64,000 nucleotides of DNA from Paludibacter sp. (GCA_019163375.1 JAFLKK010000016.1:1-64000), one strand, 5' to 3'. Shown: positions 20,138-28,972, counted from the stretch's first letter. The notes: generated from the sequence alone by a model not told the origin. Numbers and translations are program-made.

Positions 20138-20295
20138 ACTTAATGGAGTTTCCAATATCATGATAAAAAAAAATCAAGAATTTAGGATTAGCCTAGAAGG
20201 GCAATTCAAAATTTAAGGCTACATGTGGATCAGGTTAACTTGGAATTATATATCAATACAGACTATTATTATCGCTTTCAATCAAAAAAACTTTA

Positions 20296-20820
20296 TTATC
20301 TTGTGTTTTGAATAATTTTAAACACCTTGGTTTTTCGTGGCATTGTTTCATTTCGTTTTTGTATCACCTTAAGAGTATATGTCGACGAAATATACCCTAC
20401 CATCGATATCATCGTTTTTTTCTTTTCCACACTTCCTGTTGTCAATAGTTTACCTACAGCATCGTAAAGTGTATACTCGATCGTTTCATCAATATAATTT
20501 TCGACATGCAATGTTAGAAAATCAACCACAGGATTAGGATATGCAGAGCAGGTCAATGTCAAGTCTAATGCATCTCGTGGATCCGTTTCAACAGTTATTT
20601 CGTAAGGCTGCTGCACACCTTGTGCAACTGAATAGTTTCCGTCGAAATTGGTAGTATAAGCTATTTGTCCAACAGTATAATCTACAAAACCACCGCTCCC
20701 CACAGCCCTACCACCCGAAGTCGTAATTGCTTCTTGTGCATGTAAACCGGTGAATCCAAAACCTAAAACAAGCAAAACACTTGCTTTCATTATTATTTGT
20801 AACATTTCCACTCTTATCAT
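20296..20820 (-). CDS. Small secreted protein with T9SS type A C-terminal sorting domain
   Basis: The product is 174 aa. A signal peptide ends near GLHAQ. A short Gly-rich segment follows (SGGRAVGSGGFVDYTVGQI, then VAQGVQQPYEI), a pattern common in Bacteroidota proteins of this class. The last 80 aa are a type A Por/T9SS sorting domain: AYPNPVVDFLTLHV, then YTLYDAVGKLL and a terminal beta strand. The domain directs export through the T9SS and surface attachment. The protein has almost no cargo beyond this, so it may act as an anchor or accessory for the long fibre genes downstream; that is inference. Start candidates are 20820, 20805 and 20790; the last gives the most compact signal peptide. 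Confidence 0.8.
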   Translation of the reverse strand: MIRVEMLQIIMKASVLLVLGFGFTGLHAQEAITTSGGRAVGSGGFVDYTVGQIAYTTNFDGNYSVAQGVQQPYEITVETDPRDALDLTLTCSAYPNPVVDFLTLHVENYIDETIEYTLYDAVGKLLTTGSVEKKKTMISMVGYISSTYTLKVIQKRNETMPRKTKVFKIIQNTR

Positions 20821-20823
20821 TTA

Positions 20824-20837
20824 GTAACCTTCGTTAC
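20824..20837 (-). promoter_or_regulatory. GTAAC-cttc-GTTAC inverted repeat at the 5' end of the surface operon
   Basis: A perfect 5-bp inverted repeat with a 4-nt loop sits 4-17 bp before the ATG at 20820. As RNA it would form a small hairpin next to the translation start. As DNA it could be an operator. It may also be chance. Confidence 0.3.
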
Positions 20838-21085
20838 AAGTACCAAAAAAAAACAGGTTGCATTCTTCAAAAAAAAAAATATCCTATCCACAGTATTCAG
20901 GTCCTGTTTTTTTATTCATTGAAACTAATCGGCTTGAATTTAGTATTTAAAATCAATTTTTTCATTACAATTTCAGCTAGACTTTCCTCCGATTATTGTG
21001 AATAATCTTTCAATAAAATAGTTAATTATGCATTTCTAAGCCTTTTCAAATCACGCGTTTAATTCTTAATATTTTAACGACGAGA

Positions 21086-21093
21086 CAAAGATA
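21086..21093 (-). promoter_or_regulatory. Predicted -7 promoter element (TATCTTTG) for the surface operon
   Basis: TATCTTTG on the minus strand matches the Bacteroidota -7 consensus TAnnTTTG. No clear -33 TTTG is seen at the usual spacing. A start near 21079 would give a leader of about 260-290 nt before the T9SS-sorted protein. The TGTAGC cluster lies just upstream. Confidence 0.5.
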
Positions 21094-21125
21094 ATAATAA
21101 TATTTAATGTCATGAAAATCAGATT

Positions 21126-21167
21126 TGTAGCATATTCAAGCGCTACATACGTAGTTATTGCTACATG
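21126..21167. promoter_or_regulatory. TGTAGC/GCTACA motif cluster 1 (3 copies)
   Basis: TGTAGCA (21126-21132), GCTACAT (21142-21148) and GCTACATG (21160-21167). The first two form an inverted repeat with 10 nt between the hexamers. The cluster lies about 33-80 bp upstream of the predicted -7 element of the surface operon, a usual position for an activator site. Confidence 0.4.
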
Positions 21168-21568
21168 ATGAAATTATGTTCCGTTCTTATTTTAATTTAA
21201 CATATAAGTTATGTTTAAATTACATAATCCGTATAAATTATGTAAGATAGTTACTGTTTAAACACTTGCCTATATATATTATGAAAATAAATATTTTAAA
21301 AACATCAACAGTAAAATAATTTAAGAAATCCTCATTACTATCATTAAATAGCTATATCTTCCAGCTTAAGGTGTTATTATTTATAAATACAATTATTCAA
21401 TACATAAAACTATTTTATTGTTGTATAGTCATAACTAAGTAAAATATTGAGCCTTATCTTTAATAATACAACAAATCGGATGTTATTTATAAATAGATGA
21501 TATTTCTATTTTTTTCACTACTTCGACTAGTATTTGTCAACACTACAAAATCGAATTAACATTAATCA

Positions 21569-21601
21569 TGTAGCAATTTTAATGTAGCACTTTAAGCTAC
21601 A
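21569..21601. promoter_or_regulatory. TGTAGC/GCTACA motif cluster 2 (3 copies)
   Basis: TGTAGC (21569-21574), TGTAGC (21583-21588) and GCTACA (21596-21601). The last two form an inverted repeat. The cluster lies about 400 bp upstream of cluster 1 in the same non-coding region. Confidence 0.35.
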
Positions 21602-21812
21602 ATTGATATATATAATCTCATTTTAGAATTGAATACTAACAGTATTTTTATTGTATTTACATGCGAAAATATATGTTAAAGATTGCTATCGCAAATACAC
21701 GATAACAATATTTAACTAATTATCATAATTAAACTGTATTTTTTCTAATTAAGTTGTAACTATATTGAAATTTCGTTTCTAACAAAGCTTGTTGATGTCA
21801 ATTATAACGAAT

Positions 21813-21840
21813 AAAAAAAGTCTCAAACGAATTTGAGACT
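21813..21840 (-). terminator. Rho-independent terminator
   Basis: AGTCTCAAA, loop CGAA, TTTGAGACT at 21819-21840 form a perfect 9-bp stem. On the minus strand it is followed by a run of seven T. It lies about 80 bp beyond another terminator of the same polarity, with no gene between them. Confidence 0.75.
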
Positions 21841-21917
21841 GTCAAAAAGAAATGGTATTTATTCTATAACTTATTTCATGAACATAGCACTGATTGTCAT
21901 GATTCAATAGATGCAAA

Positions 21918-21949
21918 AAAAAGCCCCGAATAAAAATTCGAGGCTTTTT
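21918..21949 (-). terminator. Terminator of the 70-aa CC-motif gene
   Basis: A stem built around AGCCCCGAAT and ATTCGAGGCT with an AAAA loop and one mismatch. It is flanked by A and T runs, so it can work in both directions. It lies 19 bp after the stop at 21968. Confidence 0.85.
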
Positions 21950-21967
21950 GAATAGAATAAATTGAGA

Positions 21968-22180
21968 TTATTTTTTTGCAGCATCTTTGCAACAAGATTT
22001 TGATTCGGCTTTTTTTGCTTCGTCTTTGCAACAAGCTTTTTTGTCTTTAGCTTCGCCTTTGCAGCAAGCTTTAGTTTCAGTTTTAGCTTTTGCTTTAGCT
22101 TTTGCCGGTGCAGTTTGAGCAGATACAGAAGCAAATGATACGAAAATCGCAACCAGCGATAGAACAAGGACTTTTTTCAT
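21968..22180 (-). CDS. Small secreted Lys-rich protein with three CC motifs
   Basis: The product is 70 aa. A clear signal peptide (MKKVLVLSLVAIFVSFASVSA, ending AQ) is followed by a short mature region of about 48 residues that is almost only Lys, Ala, Glu and Cys. It holds three cysteine pairs in repeated contexts: KACCKGEAK, KACCKDEAK and KSCCKDAAK. Paired cysteines in a charged, unstructured exported peptide suggest periplasmic binding of soft metals or a thiol buffer. I do not recognise a named family, so this is inference. The metal-efflux operon on the same strand, starting 300 bp upstream, fits a metal role. Its own terminator follows. Confidence 0.75.
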   Translation of the reverse strand: MKKVLVLSLVAIFVSFASVSAQTAPAKAKAKAKTETKACCKGEAKDKKACCKDEAKKAESKSCCKDAAKK

Positions 22181-22481
22181 TTTTGTTTAATTTTAAAGAT
22201 TTGTTTGAAACGTTTGATAATTTTAAAAATTGAATAGCAAACATGTTGTATAGTATTACCACTCGCATCATGAACGAGTAGATCAAAAGATTTGTTTATT
22301 CTGTAAACTTAAAAAAAAATAATCCCCCTTAAGCAAAACAGTTTACGTTCTTACCTTTTAATTTGCTATGTAAAGATAGATTGTTTTCCTACATTCAATA
22401 TATAATTCAAAAAAAATTGATTTTTTTTAATGGTTTATTCATTCAATTGAAGATTTTTTTAGATTAAAGTCATCAGATTCT
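22181..22481. other. Non-coding region between ynfA and the CC-motif gene
   Basis: About 300 bp of AT-rich DNA. A weak inverted repeat (ACTCG...CGAGT, about 22260-22280) and long A/T runs are present. No credible gene and no exact TAnnTTTG promoter was found; CATGTTTG near 22240 on the minus strand is a one-mismatch candidate for the CC-motif gene. Confidence 0.5.
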
Positions 22482-22811
22482 TTATGTTCTTGGAGCGAAC
22501 ATAATAATCATCATACCTAAAAGAGCTATAGCACCACCAATAAGATCGTATCTGTCCGGAACGATTCCATCTACCTTCCAGCCCCAAAGAATAGCCATTG
22601 CAATAAATATTCCACCATACGCGGCATACACTCTACCAAAGTTTTCGGTTTGTAGGGTGGCCACTATACCGTATGCAACAAGAATCAGGCCACCTAAAAC
22701 TCCTACCCACCAGGGTTTTGCCTCGCGTAGCCAAAGCCAAACAAGATAACCCCCGCCTATTTCGCAAAGACCTGCCAGAATAAATATGCCTACTGATACT
22801 ATTATTCTCAT
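22482..22811 (-). CDS. ynfA: YnfA/UPF0060-family small membrane protein
   Basis: The product is 109 aa, the usual length of the family, with four predicted membrane helices. Family hallmarks are visible: [19 protein letters not shown] near the start, [11 protein letters not shown] in the middle and a DRYDLIGG segment before the last helix. UPF0060 proteins resemble small multidrug resistance transporters, but their substrate is not settled. The gene follows the adaptor lipoprotein gene by 42 bp and is probably the last gene of the metal-efflux operon. Confidence 0.88.
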   Translation of the reverse strand: MRIIVSVGIFILAGLCEIGGGYLVWLWLREAKPWWVGVLGGLILVAYGIVATLQTENFGRVYAAYGGIFIAMAILWGWKVDGIVPDRYDLIGGAIALLGMMIIMFAPRT

Positions 22812-22853
22812 AGAATGATTCTGTATTAATTTACAACCTACCCTTGTGGTTCG

Positions 22854-24029
22854 TTAACAACTCATTTCGCCGGCATTTTTCTTTGCCGAAAGCAAATTGT
22901 AAGCTCCTTTTATAATAAGTTTTGCATCTCTGTAGTTGAATCCTTCCGGCAATACAATTTCGGTAAACCCATCGGCCTCAACACCTTTCTGAATTTGAAT
23001 CATCCGATATTCAGTCATATTCTTTCCGTTTTCTACTTTATTTTTATCATGTACAAAAATATAGTCTTTATCATCAAAGCTAACAATAGATTCGGAAGGT
23101 ACTGAACTTACCTGATTACTTTTAGCCTGAATAACAGCATTTACATACATTCCCGGCAGCATGTTTTTACAGTGACCCACCACGTTTGCATACACTTTGT
23201 ATGTTTTATCGTTATTTATCGACTTAGCAGTTTGGTAGATAACGGCATCGTGTTGTTCGGTCTCATTATTGATGTAAAAACGAATTTTTTCACCGTTTGT
23301 AACCTTATCAGCATCTTTTTCGAACAAGGTAAGTTCGAGAAACAGTTTATCGCTGTTTACAATTTCGAACAAAACATCTGACGAAGATACCGATTTCCCG
23401 ATGCTCACATTTACTGCTTTTACATAACCCGAAATAGGCGATACCAATGTTACCGAACGACTAATTTTATCTTCGGTAAGCCTTGCCGGATTAATCCCGA
23501 TTAATTCAAGTTTTTGTTTGAATGCACTTACCAATGATTTCAAATTTTTGTACTCTGTCGTTACTTGTTGAAGGTTTTTTTGAGAATACACATCGTCCTT
23601 GTACAGTTCTTTGTGCCGTGTATATTCGGCTTCGGCATACTCCAGTTTATTTTTTGCCTCCAGGTAGTTTTGTTGGATATCAATAAATTCCGAGTTTTCG
23701 AGTATGGCCAGCGTTTGTCCTTTACGAACGGAATTACCCGGCATAAGGTTTGTACTTTTCACAAATCCTCCCATTGGCATGCTAACAGTTGCCAGATTTT
23801 GTGGTGCAACCGATACCGTACCACTCACTTTTAAGGTTCCACTCATCGACCGTAACTCTATTTTTCCGGTTTCTATATTAGCGAGTTTTATCTGATCTTC
23901 GCGAAGTTCCACAATATCTTCCGGCAAAACCTCTTCTTCGCCTTCTGCTTTTGTAGCCTTACCACATGATACAAAAGCTACAGCCAGCGCTGAAATTAAA
24001 ATGATTGATTTAAAATTATATCTTGTCAT
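22854..24029 (-). CDS. RND efflux periplasmic adaptor lipoprotein (CusB/CzcB type)
   Basis: The product is 391 aa. The N-terminus has a lipoprotein signal with Cys22 in VSCGK. A membrane-fusion-protein layout follows: a first beta strand set near GTLKVSGTVSVAP, a lipoyl half-motif with GGFVKSTNLMPGNSVRKGQTLAIL, a helical hairpin (about 110-175), the second lipoyl half (LVSPISGYVKAVNVSIGKSV), then beta-barrel and membrane-proximal domains. It bridges the inner-membrane pump and the outer-membrane duct in metal export. It lies 13 bp downstream of the pump gene, so they are one transcription unit. No Met-rich CusF-like segment is present. Confidence 0.9.
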   Translation of the reverse strand: MTRYNFKSIILISALAVAFVSCGKATKAEGEEEVLPEDIVELREDQIKLANIETGKIELRSMSGTLKVSGTVSVAPQNLATVSMPMGGFVKSTNLMPGNSVRKGQTLAILENSEFIDIQQNYLEAKNKLEYAEAEYTRHKELYKDDVYSQKNLQQVTTEYKNLKSLVSAFKQKLELIGINPARLTEDKISRSVTLVSPISGYVKAVNVSIGKSVSSSDVLFEIVNSDKLFLELTLFEKDADKVTNGEKIRFYINNETEQHDAVIYQTAKSINNDKTYKVYANVVGHCKNMLPGMYVNAVIQAKSNQVSSVPSESIVSFDDKDYIFVHDKNKVENGKNMTEYRMIQIQKGVEADGFTEIVLPEGFNYRDAKLIIKGAYNLLSAKKNAGEMSC

Positions 24030-24042
24030 AATGTTATTCCTT

Positions 24043-27000
24043 TTAAAATATTTTTCCTGTAATAAATTCTATTGAAATGATAGTTTGATTGTAGTCATTC
24101 ACAGCATCAAGATAATTTTGTTTTATAGTCAATGCACGGCTTAAACTCTGAATATAATCCAGATAATCAATAGCTCCTACTTTATAGCTTCTGGTTGCCT
24201 GATTGATAATTAAATCAGCTTCCGGTACAGCTTGTTTTTCGTAATAACTCAAACTATTGTTATATTTTGCATATTCGCCCAGCAAGGAATTATATTGACC
24301 CGAAAGCGATTTTGAATAATTCTCGGCACTAAATTGGCTCACTTTTTCCTTTAATCTGGCTGCTTTAATTTTGGCTGCACCGCTACCAAACCACAGTGGA
24401 ACAGCAATGCCTGCCTGAATACCCGTAAAACGGTCGCCTCCACCAAAAGTGCGCGGAACACCGTTTACAGTCTGCTCACCACGTATGGTCTGACTGAAAT
24501 AACCTATACTTATATCGGGCAATAGTTTACTTTTTTCCAGTTTTGTTTCAATGCGCGATAACTCAATTTGTTGCTGCGCTAAGCCCAACTGAGGATTTGC
24601 CAAAATTACAGCACTGTTCGCATCGGGCAAAAAATCTGCACGCTGTAACACCGTGTCTACAGGCAATACCGATTCATCCGAGTTTAAAAGCACTTGCAAC
24701 TTTTGATTAAAAATCAGAATATCAGCATTCACTTGTTGCAATTGGTTTCGCACTTCCATGCTTTGCGAACGAGCCGTAATCATCTCCAACTGATTGGTTT
24801 CACCTGTTTTCAAACGCAATTCGGCTGCGCGCTGAAAACCGGTATACAAACTATCCTGCCATACGAATAATTTTTGCTTTGAATGTAAATATGCTAACTG
24901 CCAATAAACCTGTTTCACTTGCGTAGCAATTTCAAGCTGAGCTGTTTTCAATTCCCACTCGCTGCTTTTTACATTCGCACTGGCCAGTTTATGCTGATTG
25001 GTATACACTGTTGGGAAAGCAAACGACTGTGAAATGGTAAAACTGTTATCCTTTGAATAGGAATTAAACTGTCCGAATTGCCCATCAATGCTTGTTTTTG
25101 GAATATCCCAGGCAGCTCCTTTCAACGTTTTCTGAACATCAACAGAATAAGCCGTCGAACGAACCGACAAGTTACTGTCCAGTGCCATTTGAATAGCTTG
25201 CTTTAAATTTAGTTTTCTCGAGGATTGTGCATGAGCAGTTGTTGATCCCAGGAATAAAAGAACGAGTAAAGCTGTAATTCCCGATTTACGTTTAAATATA
25301 TTCCTGAAACGATCGGACGAAAAGAAAATATAAAAAACAGGCAATACAATCAACGTAAGTAGTGTAGCAGATAGCAATCCACCAATAACTACTGTTGCCA
25401 ATGGCTTTTGAACCTCAGCTCCGGCCGAAGTGGACAACGCCATTGGCAAAAAGCCAAGTGAAGCAACGGCAGCCGTAATAATCACCGGCCGTAAACGCGT
25501 GTGTAATCCTTTTAACACCCGCTCTGTAATATCAGCGATTCCTTCTTTCTCGAGTCGGTTGAACTCGGCAATAAGCACGATTCCATTGAGTACTGCTATC
25601 CCAAATAATGCGATAAAACCAACTCCTGCCGATATAGAAAAATTCATGTCCCGTAACCAGAGTGCAAAGATGCCACCAATAAGCGACATGGGTACAGCCG
25701 TGTAAATCAGCAAGGCTTGTTTTACGGAATGAAACGTAAAAAACAACAGCACAAATATGAGCAGTAATGCCACCGGCACAGCAATAGCCAGACGAGCTTT
25801 GGCTGCCTGAAGGTTTTCGAACTGGCCGCCATACTTCACAAAATAACCTGTTGGCAATTGCACTTTTGCATCTATTTGCTTCGTAACGTCCGCTATAACG
25901 CTCTGTATATCGCGATTACGAACATTGAACCCTATAGTTATACGACGTTTAGTATCTTCGCGCGATACCTGTGCAGGGCCGGATTTAATCGCTACACTGG
26001 CTATTTGCTCCATAGGAATCTGTCCACCGCTGGGTAAAGCAACCGATAGATTTTTTACATCATCGATATTTTGACGATAATCTTTGTCCAATCGAACCAC
26101 CATTCCAAAGCGTTTTTCCTCGTCAAAAACAACCCCGGCCTCACTTCCGGCAAAAGCTGTGCGTAACACACGGTTCACTTCTTCAACCGAAAGTCCGTAT
26201 TGTGCCAACCGATCGCGGTTATATTCGACCTGAATCTGTGCCAGTCCGGTCACTTTCTCCACGTTTATGTCTTCAACACCTTTCACCTTTTGAATAATTT
26301 TCTCCACTTGCGAAGCTTTATCTGCAAGTGTATTCAGGTCATCACCAAATATTTTTACAGCAATATCCTGTTTAGATCCTGAAAGTAATTCATTGGTTCG
26401 CATCTGAATAGGTTGTTGAAACTCAAATTTAACACCCGCCAATGGAATCAATGCTTCTTCCATTTTCGCCACCAGTTCTTCACGGCTATCAGCCGAAGTC
26501 CATTCACTTTTATCTTTTAGCGTAATAATATAATCGCCGGTTTCCATGGGCGTAGGGTCGGTAGGTATCTCACCTGCACCAATTTTACAAACTGCATGCT
26601 TTATTTCCGGAAACTCAGCGAGCAATATTTTATTCGCTTTCTGCACCATTTCAACAGTATTGGAAAGCGACCCACCTTGCAACGTTATCACCGATGCTGC
26701 GAGATCACCTTCCTCAAGTTGTGGAATAAACTCTCCACCCAAACGGGCAAATACTCCCAAACTAATCAAAAATAGTACTATTGCCGAAACTGAAATCAAC
26801 AGTTTACGTCTGAGGGCAAAATGAATAACCGGCTGAAAAACTTTGTGAAAGAACTCCATTAGTCTATCGGAGAAATTGGGTTTGTGTTCGGTATTTTTAC
26901 TCAGAAACAAAGCCGAAGCCATTGGAACATAGGTTAGCGAAAGAATAAATGCACCTAAAATAGCAAATGTCACTACCTGCGCCATTGGCACAAACATTTT

Positions 27001-28422
27001 ACCTTCAATTCCAACTAAAAATAAAATTGGCATGTAAACGATAAGAATAATAATTTCGCCAAAAGTAGCTGCCGTTCTTATTCGGCTGGAAGCCTGATAA
27101 ACCTCCTCGTCCATTTGTTGCTGCGAAAGGCGCGCAATGCCCTGATGATGACTTTTACTCATTGATATCCGGTGCACCACACTTTCAACAATGATGACCG
27201 CCCCATCCACTATCAGTCCAAAGTCAATAGCACCGAGGCTCATTAAGTTACCCGTTACACCAAAAAAGTTCATCATGGATATGGCAAAAAGCATGGAAAG
27301 CGGAATCACCGATGCCACAATTAACCCGGCTCTGAAATTGCCTAAAAATAAAATTAGAATGAAAATCACTATTAAAGCTCCTTCAATCAGATTTCGCGAG
27401 ACCGTACCAATGGCACGTCCAACCAAATCGGAACGATTCAAAAACGGCTCAATTTTCACTCCCTGAGGTAACGATTTCTGAATAGTACGAATGCGGGTCT
27501 CAACATTTTTTGTTACCTCATTGGCATTTGCCCCTTTCAGCATCATCACCACTCCGCCTACAGCTTCGGCTGTATCCACAACAAATGCTCCATACCGAAT
27601 AGCACTGCCATACTGAACGGTTGCTACATCTCTGATCAGAACCGGAATACCCGAAGGATTAGTTTTTACAACAATTTTTTCAATGTCCTCCAATGATTTC
27701 ACCAACCCAATGCCACGAATAAAATAAGCAGTCGGTTTCTTATCAATGTAGGCACTACCGGTATTTTCGTTGTTTTTTTCGAGAGCGCTAAAAATATCAT
27801 TGAGGGTTAGATTCATCCCCCTGAGTCGTTCAGGGTTCACGGCAATTTCGTATTGTTTTACAAAACCACCGTAGCTATTAATATCGGCTACACCGGCAGT
27901 CCCCAACATCTCGCGGCGTACTACCCAATCCTGAATAGTGCGCAATTCCATGGGATTATATTTATGCTCAAACCCTTTGTCTACTGCAAGACGGTATTGA
28001 TATATTTCACCCAATCCGGTTGAAATGGGAGCTAAATCAATTTTAGCAATCCCTGGCGGAATCATATCCTCGGCCTCTTTGAGTCGTTCGTTAATTTGCT
28101 GTCTGGCCCAATACACATCTACATTGTCTTTAAATACAACGGTGATGACCGATAAACCCAATCGGGAAATGGAGCGAAGTTCAATAATGTTTGGAATGTT
28201 GGCTACAGCTACCTCTATGGGGGCGCTTATGGAGCTTTCCACTTCCTGCACCGCCAACGAAGGAGCAAGCGCAATAACCTGAACCTGATTGTTGGTTATG
28301 TCGGGAGTTGCATCAATTGGCAACTGAGTGAGCGAATACGTTCCCCAGCCTATAAGTGCAACAACAAATAAGCCAATAATAAACTTATTTTTGATGGAGA
28401 AATGAATGATACGTTCTATCAT
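24043..28422 (-). CDS. Heavy-metal RND pump (CzcA/CusA family) fused to a TolC-like outer-membrane factor
   Basis: From the ATG at 28422 the protein is 1459 aa. Residues 1 to about 1035 are a full heavy-metal RND transporter: MIERIIHFSIKNKF start, PDITNNQVQV, and the charged helix-4 motif GAIDFGLIVDGAVIIVES with both Asp and the Glu used in proton coupling. PIQMRTNELLSG in the porter domain looks more like divalent-metal (Zn/Co/Cd/Ni) pumps than Cu/Ag pumps, but substrate is inference. At about 1040-1062 lies a hydrophobic stretch ending TTAHAQ, which resembles an internal signal peptide. Residues about 1063-1459 are an outer-membrane factor domain (LNLKQAIQMALDSNLS, coiled-coil repeats). Such fusions are known in Bacteroidota. 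An upstream start at 28503 is less likely because MIER is the family start. Confidence 0.9.
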   Translation of the reverse strand: MIERIIHFSIKNKFIIGLFVVALIGWGTYSLTQLPIDATPDITNNQVQVIALAPSLAVQEVESSISAPIEVAVANIPNIIELRSISRLGLSVITVVFKDNVDVYWARQQINERLKEAEDMIPPGIAKIDLAPISTGLGEIYQYRLAVDKGFEHKYNPMELRTIQDWVVRREMLGTAGVADINSYGGFVKQYEIAVNPERLRGMNLTLNDIFSALEKNNENTGSAYIDKKPTAYFIRGIGLVKSLEDIEKIVVKTNPSGIPVLIRDVATVQYGSAIRYGAFVVDTAEAVGGVVMMLKGANANEVTKNVETRIRTIQKSLPQGVKIEPFLNRSDLVGRAIGTVSRNLIEGALIVIFILILFLGNFRAGLIVASVIPLSMLFAISMMNFFGVTGNLMSLGAIDFGLIVDGAVIIVESVVHRISMSKSHHQGIARLSQQQMDEEVYQASSRIRTAATFGEIIILIVYMPILFLVGIEGKMFVPMAQVVTFAILGAFILSLTYVPMASALFLSKNTEHKPNFSDRLMEFFHKVFQPVIHFALRRKLLISVSAIVLFLISLGVFARLGGEFIPQLEEGDLAASVITLQGGSLSNTVEMVQKANKILLAEFPEIKHAVCKIGAGEIPTDPTPMETGDYIITLKDKSEWTSADSREELVAKMEEALIPLAGVKFEFQQPIQMRTNELLSGSKQDIAVKIFGDDLNTLADKASQVEKIIQKVKGVEDINVEKVTGLAQIQVEYNRDRLAQYGLSVEEVNRVLRTAFAGSEAGVVFDEEKRFGMVVRLDKDYRQNIDDVKNLSVALPSGGQIPMEQIASVAIKSGPAQVSREDTKRRITIGFNVRNRDIQSVIADVTKQIDAKVQLPTGYFVKYGGQFENLQAAKARLAIAVPVALLLIFVLLFFTFHSVKQALLIYTAVPMSLIGGIFALWLRDMNFSISAGVGFIALFGIAVLNGIVLIAEFNRLEKEGIADITERVLKGLHTRLRPVIITAAVASLGFLPMALSTSAGAEVQKPLATVVIGGLLSATLLTLIVLPVFYIFFSSDRFRNIFKRKSGITALLVLLFLGSTTAHAQSSRKLNLKQAIQMALDSNLSVRSTAYSVDVQKTLKGAAWDIPKTSIDGQFGQFNSYSKDNSFTISQSFAFPTVYTNQHKLASANVKSSEWELKTAQLEIATQVKQVYWQLAYLHSKQKLFVWQDSLYTGFQRAAELRLKTGETNQLEMITARSQSMEVRNQLQQVNADILIFNQKLQVLLNSDESVLPVDTVLQRADFLPDANSAVILANPQLGLAQQQIELSRIETKLEKSKLLPDISIGYFSQTIRGEQTVNGVPRTFGGGDRFTGIQAGIAVPLWFGSGAAKIKAARLKEKVSQFSAENYSKSLSGQYNSLLGEYAKYNNSLSYYEKQAVPEADLIINQATRSYKVGAIDYLDYIQSLSRALTIKQNYLDAVNDYNQTIISIEFITGKIF

Positions 28423-28519
28423 AAAATATAAATAATAAAAGTAATTTGATTGAATAGTATGCAACAAAAACGTGCAAACAAAAAAACTTTGCTTGCAAAA
28501 CATATTACAAAATAAATAA

Positions 28520-28972
28520 TCAAATCAGCAGAACGGCGTGAAGTGTAATTATCTCTCTTCCAGAAGAAAAGAAACAATAATCAGGAGGAGGGGAAACACT
28601 GAGTGTGGGAAACAATGACCTTAGGGTCAAATTATTTTGAAATATGTAGAACAAATCGACACTGTTAATTGTATTATCTACAGTAGATGATTTTGTAATC
28701 ACAGAAGGAGTATCAATATACAGTCTTAACAGATGACAACTTTCGGGCTGATGCTCTATATTCGAGCAAGCTATATCGTTACCTTGATGATTGTTTTTTA
28801 AGTTTGATGAATGGTCATGTACATCTTCACACGACCCATGAGCTAAAGCCTCGATTCCGACATCGGCACAAGAATTGCAACAATACTTTATCACATTAAA
28901 ACCGGTTCCGGCCAACAGAAAGTAAGTTGCAAATAAAATCGTAACAATATATAAGATTCCCTTTTTCACCAT
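28520..28972 (-). CDS. Small exported Cys/His protein, HYC_CC_PP-like, heading the metal-efflux operon
   Basis: From the ATG at 28972 the protein is 150 aa. A hydrophobic N-terminus (MVKKGILYIVTILFATYFLL) is followed by FNVIKYCCNSC, a His/Cys/Asp-rich middle (HGSCEDVHDHSS, HQGND, HQPESCH) and a late SPPPDYC. Cys pairs, His clusters and a Pro run match the HYC_CC_PP group of small proteins often beside Bacteroidota metal pumps; that family name is from memory. It probably binds or senses metal in the periplasm. It lies 97 bp upstream of the pump gene with no clear promoter between. A longer frame reaching a TTG at 29152 is rejected because the promoter element lies at 28981-28988. Confidence 0.72.
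   Translation of the reverse strand: MVKKGILYIVTILFATYFLLAGTGFNVIKYCCNSCADVGIEALAHGSCEDVHDHSSNLKNNHQGNDIACSNIEHQPESCHLLRLYIDTPSVITKSSTVDNTINSVDLFYIFQNNLTLRSLFPTLSVSPPPDYCFFSSGREIITLHAVLLI

Larger units (their letters stand above)
20821..21967. other. Long AT-rich non-coding region upstream of the surface locus
   Basis: About 1.1 kb without a credible gene; the only frames are short and shadow-like. Seen here are the GTAAC inverted repeat, a -7 promoter-like element, two clusters of TGTAGC/GCTACA motifs and two terminators, each listed separately. The middle (about 21200-21560) is very AT-rich and shows nothing recognisable. Confidence 0.7.

Noticed and set aside
1-20820. Prophage
   Set aside because: Tail-fibre-like and S74 domains are present, but all the proteins have signal peptides and there is no capsid, portal, terminase, lysis or integrase gene.
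1-20820. Diversity-generating retroelement acting on the fibre or FISUMP genes
   Set aside because: No reverse transcriptase gene and no template/variable repeat pair seen in the window; one beyond the left edge cannot be excluded.
20781-21005. 74-codon plus-strand frame upstream of the surface operon
   Set aside because: Overlaps the T9SS gene start, has a skewed Phe/Leu/Lys make-up from AT-rich DNA and no family features.
21904-22167. Alternative minus-strand frame overlapping the CC-motif gene
   Set aside because: The 70-aa frame has a clear signal peptide and repeated Cys pairs; the other frame runs through the terminator.
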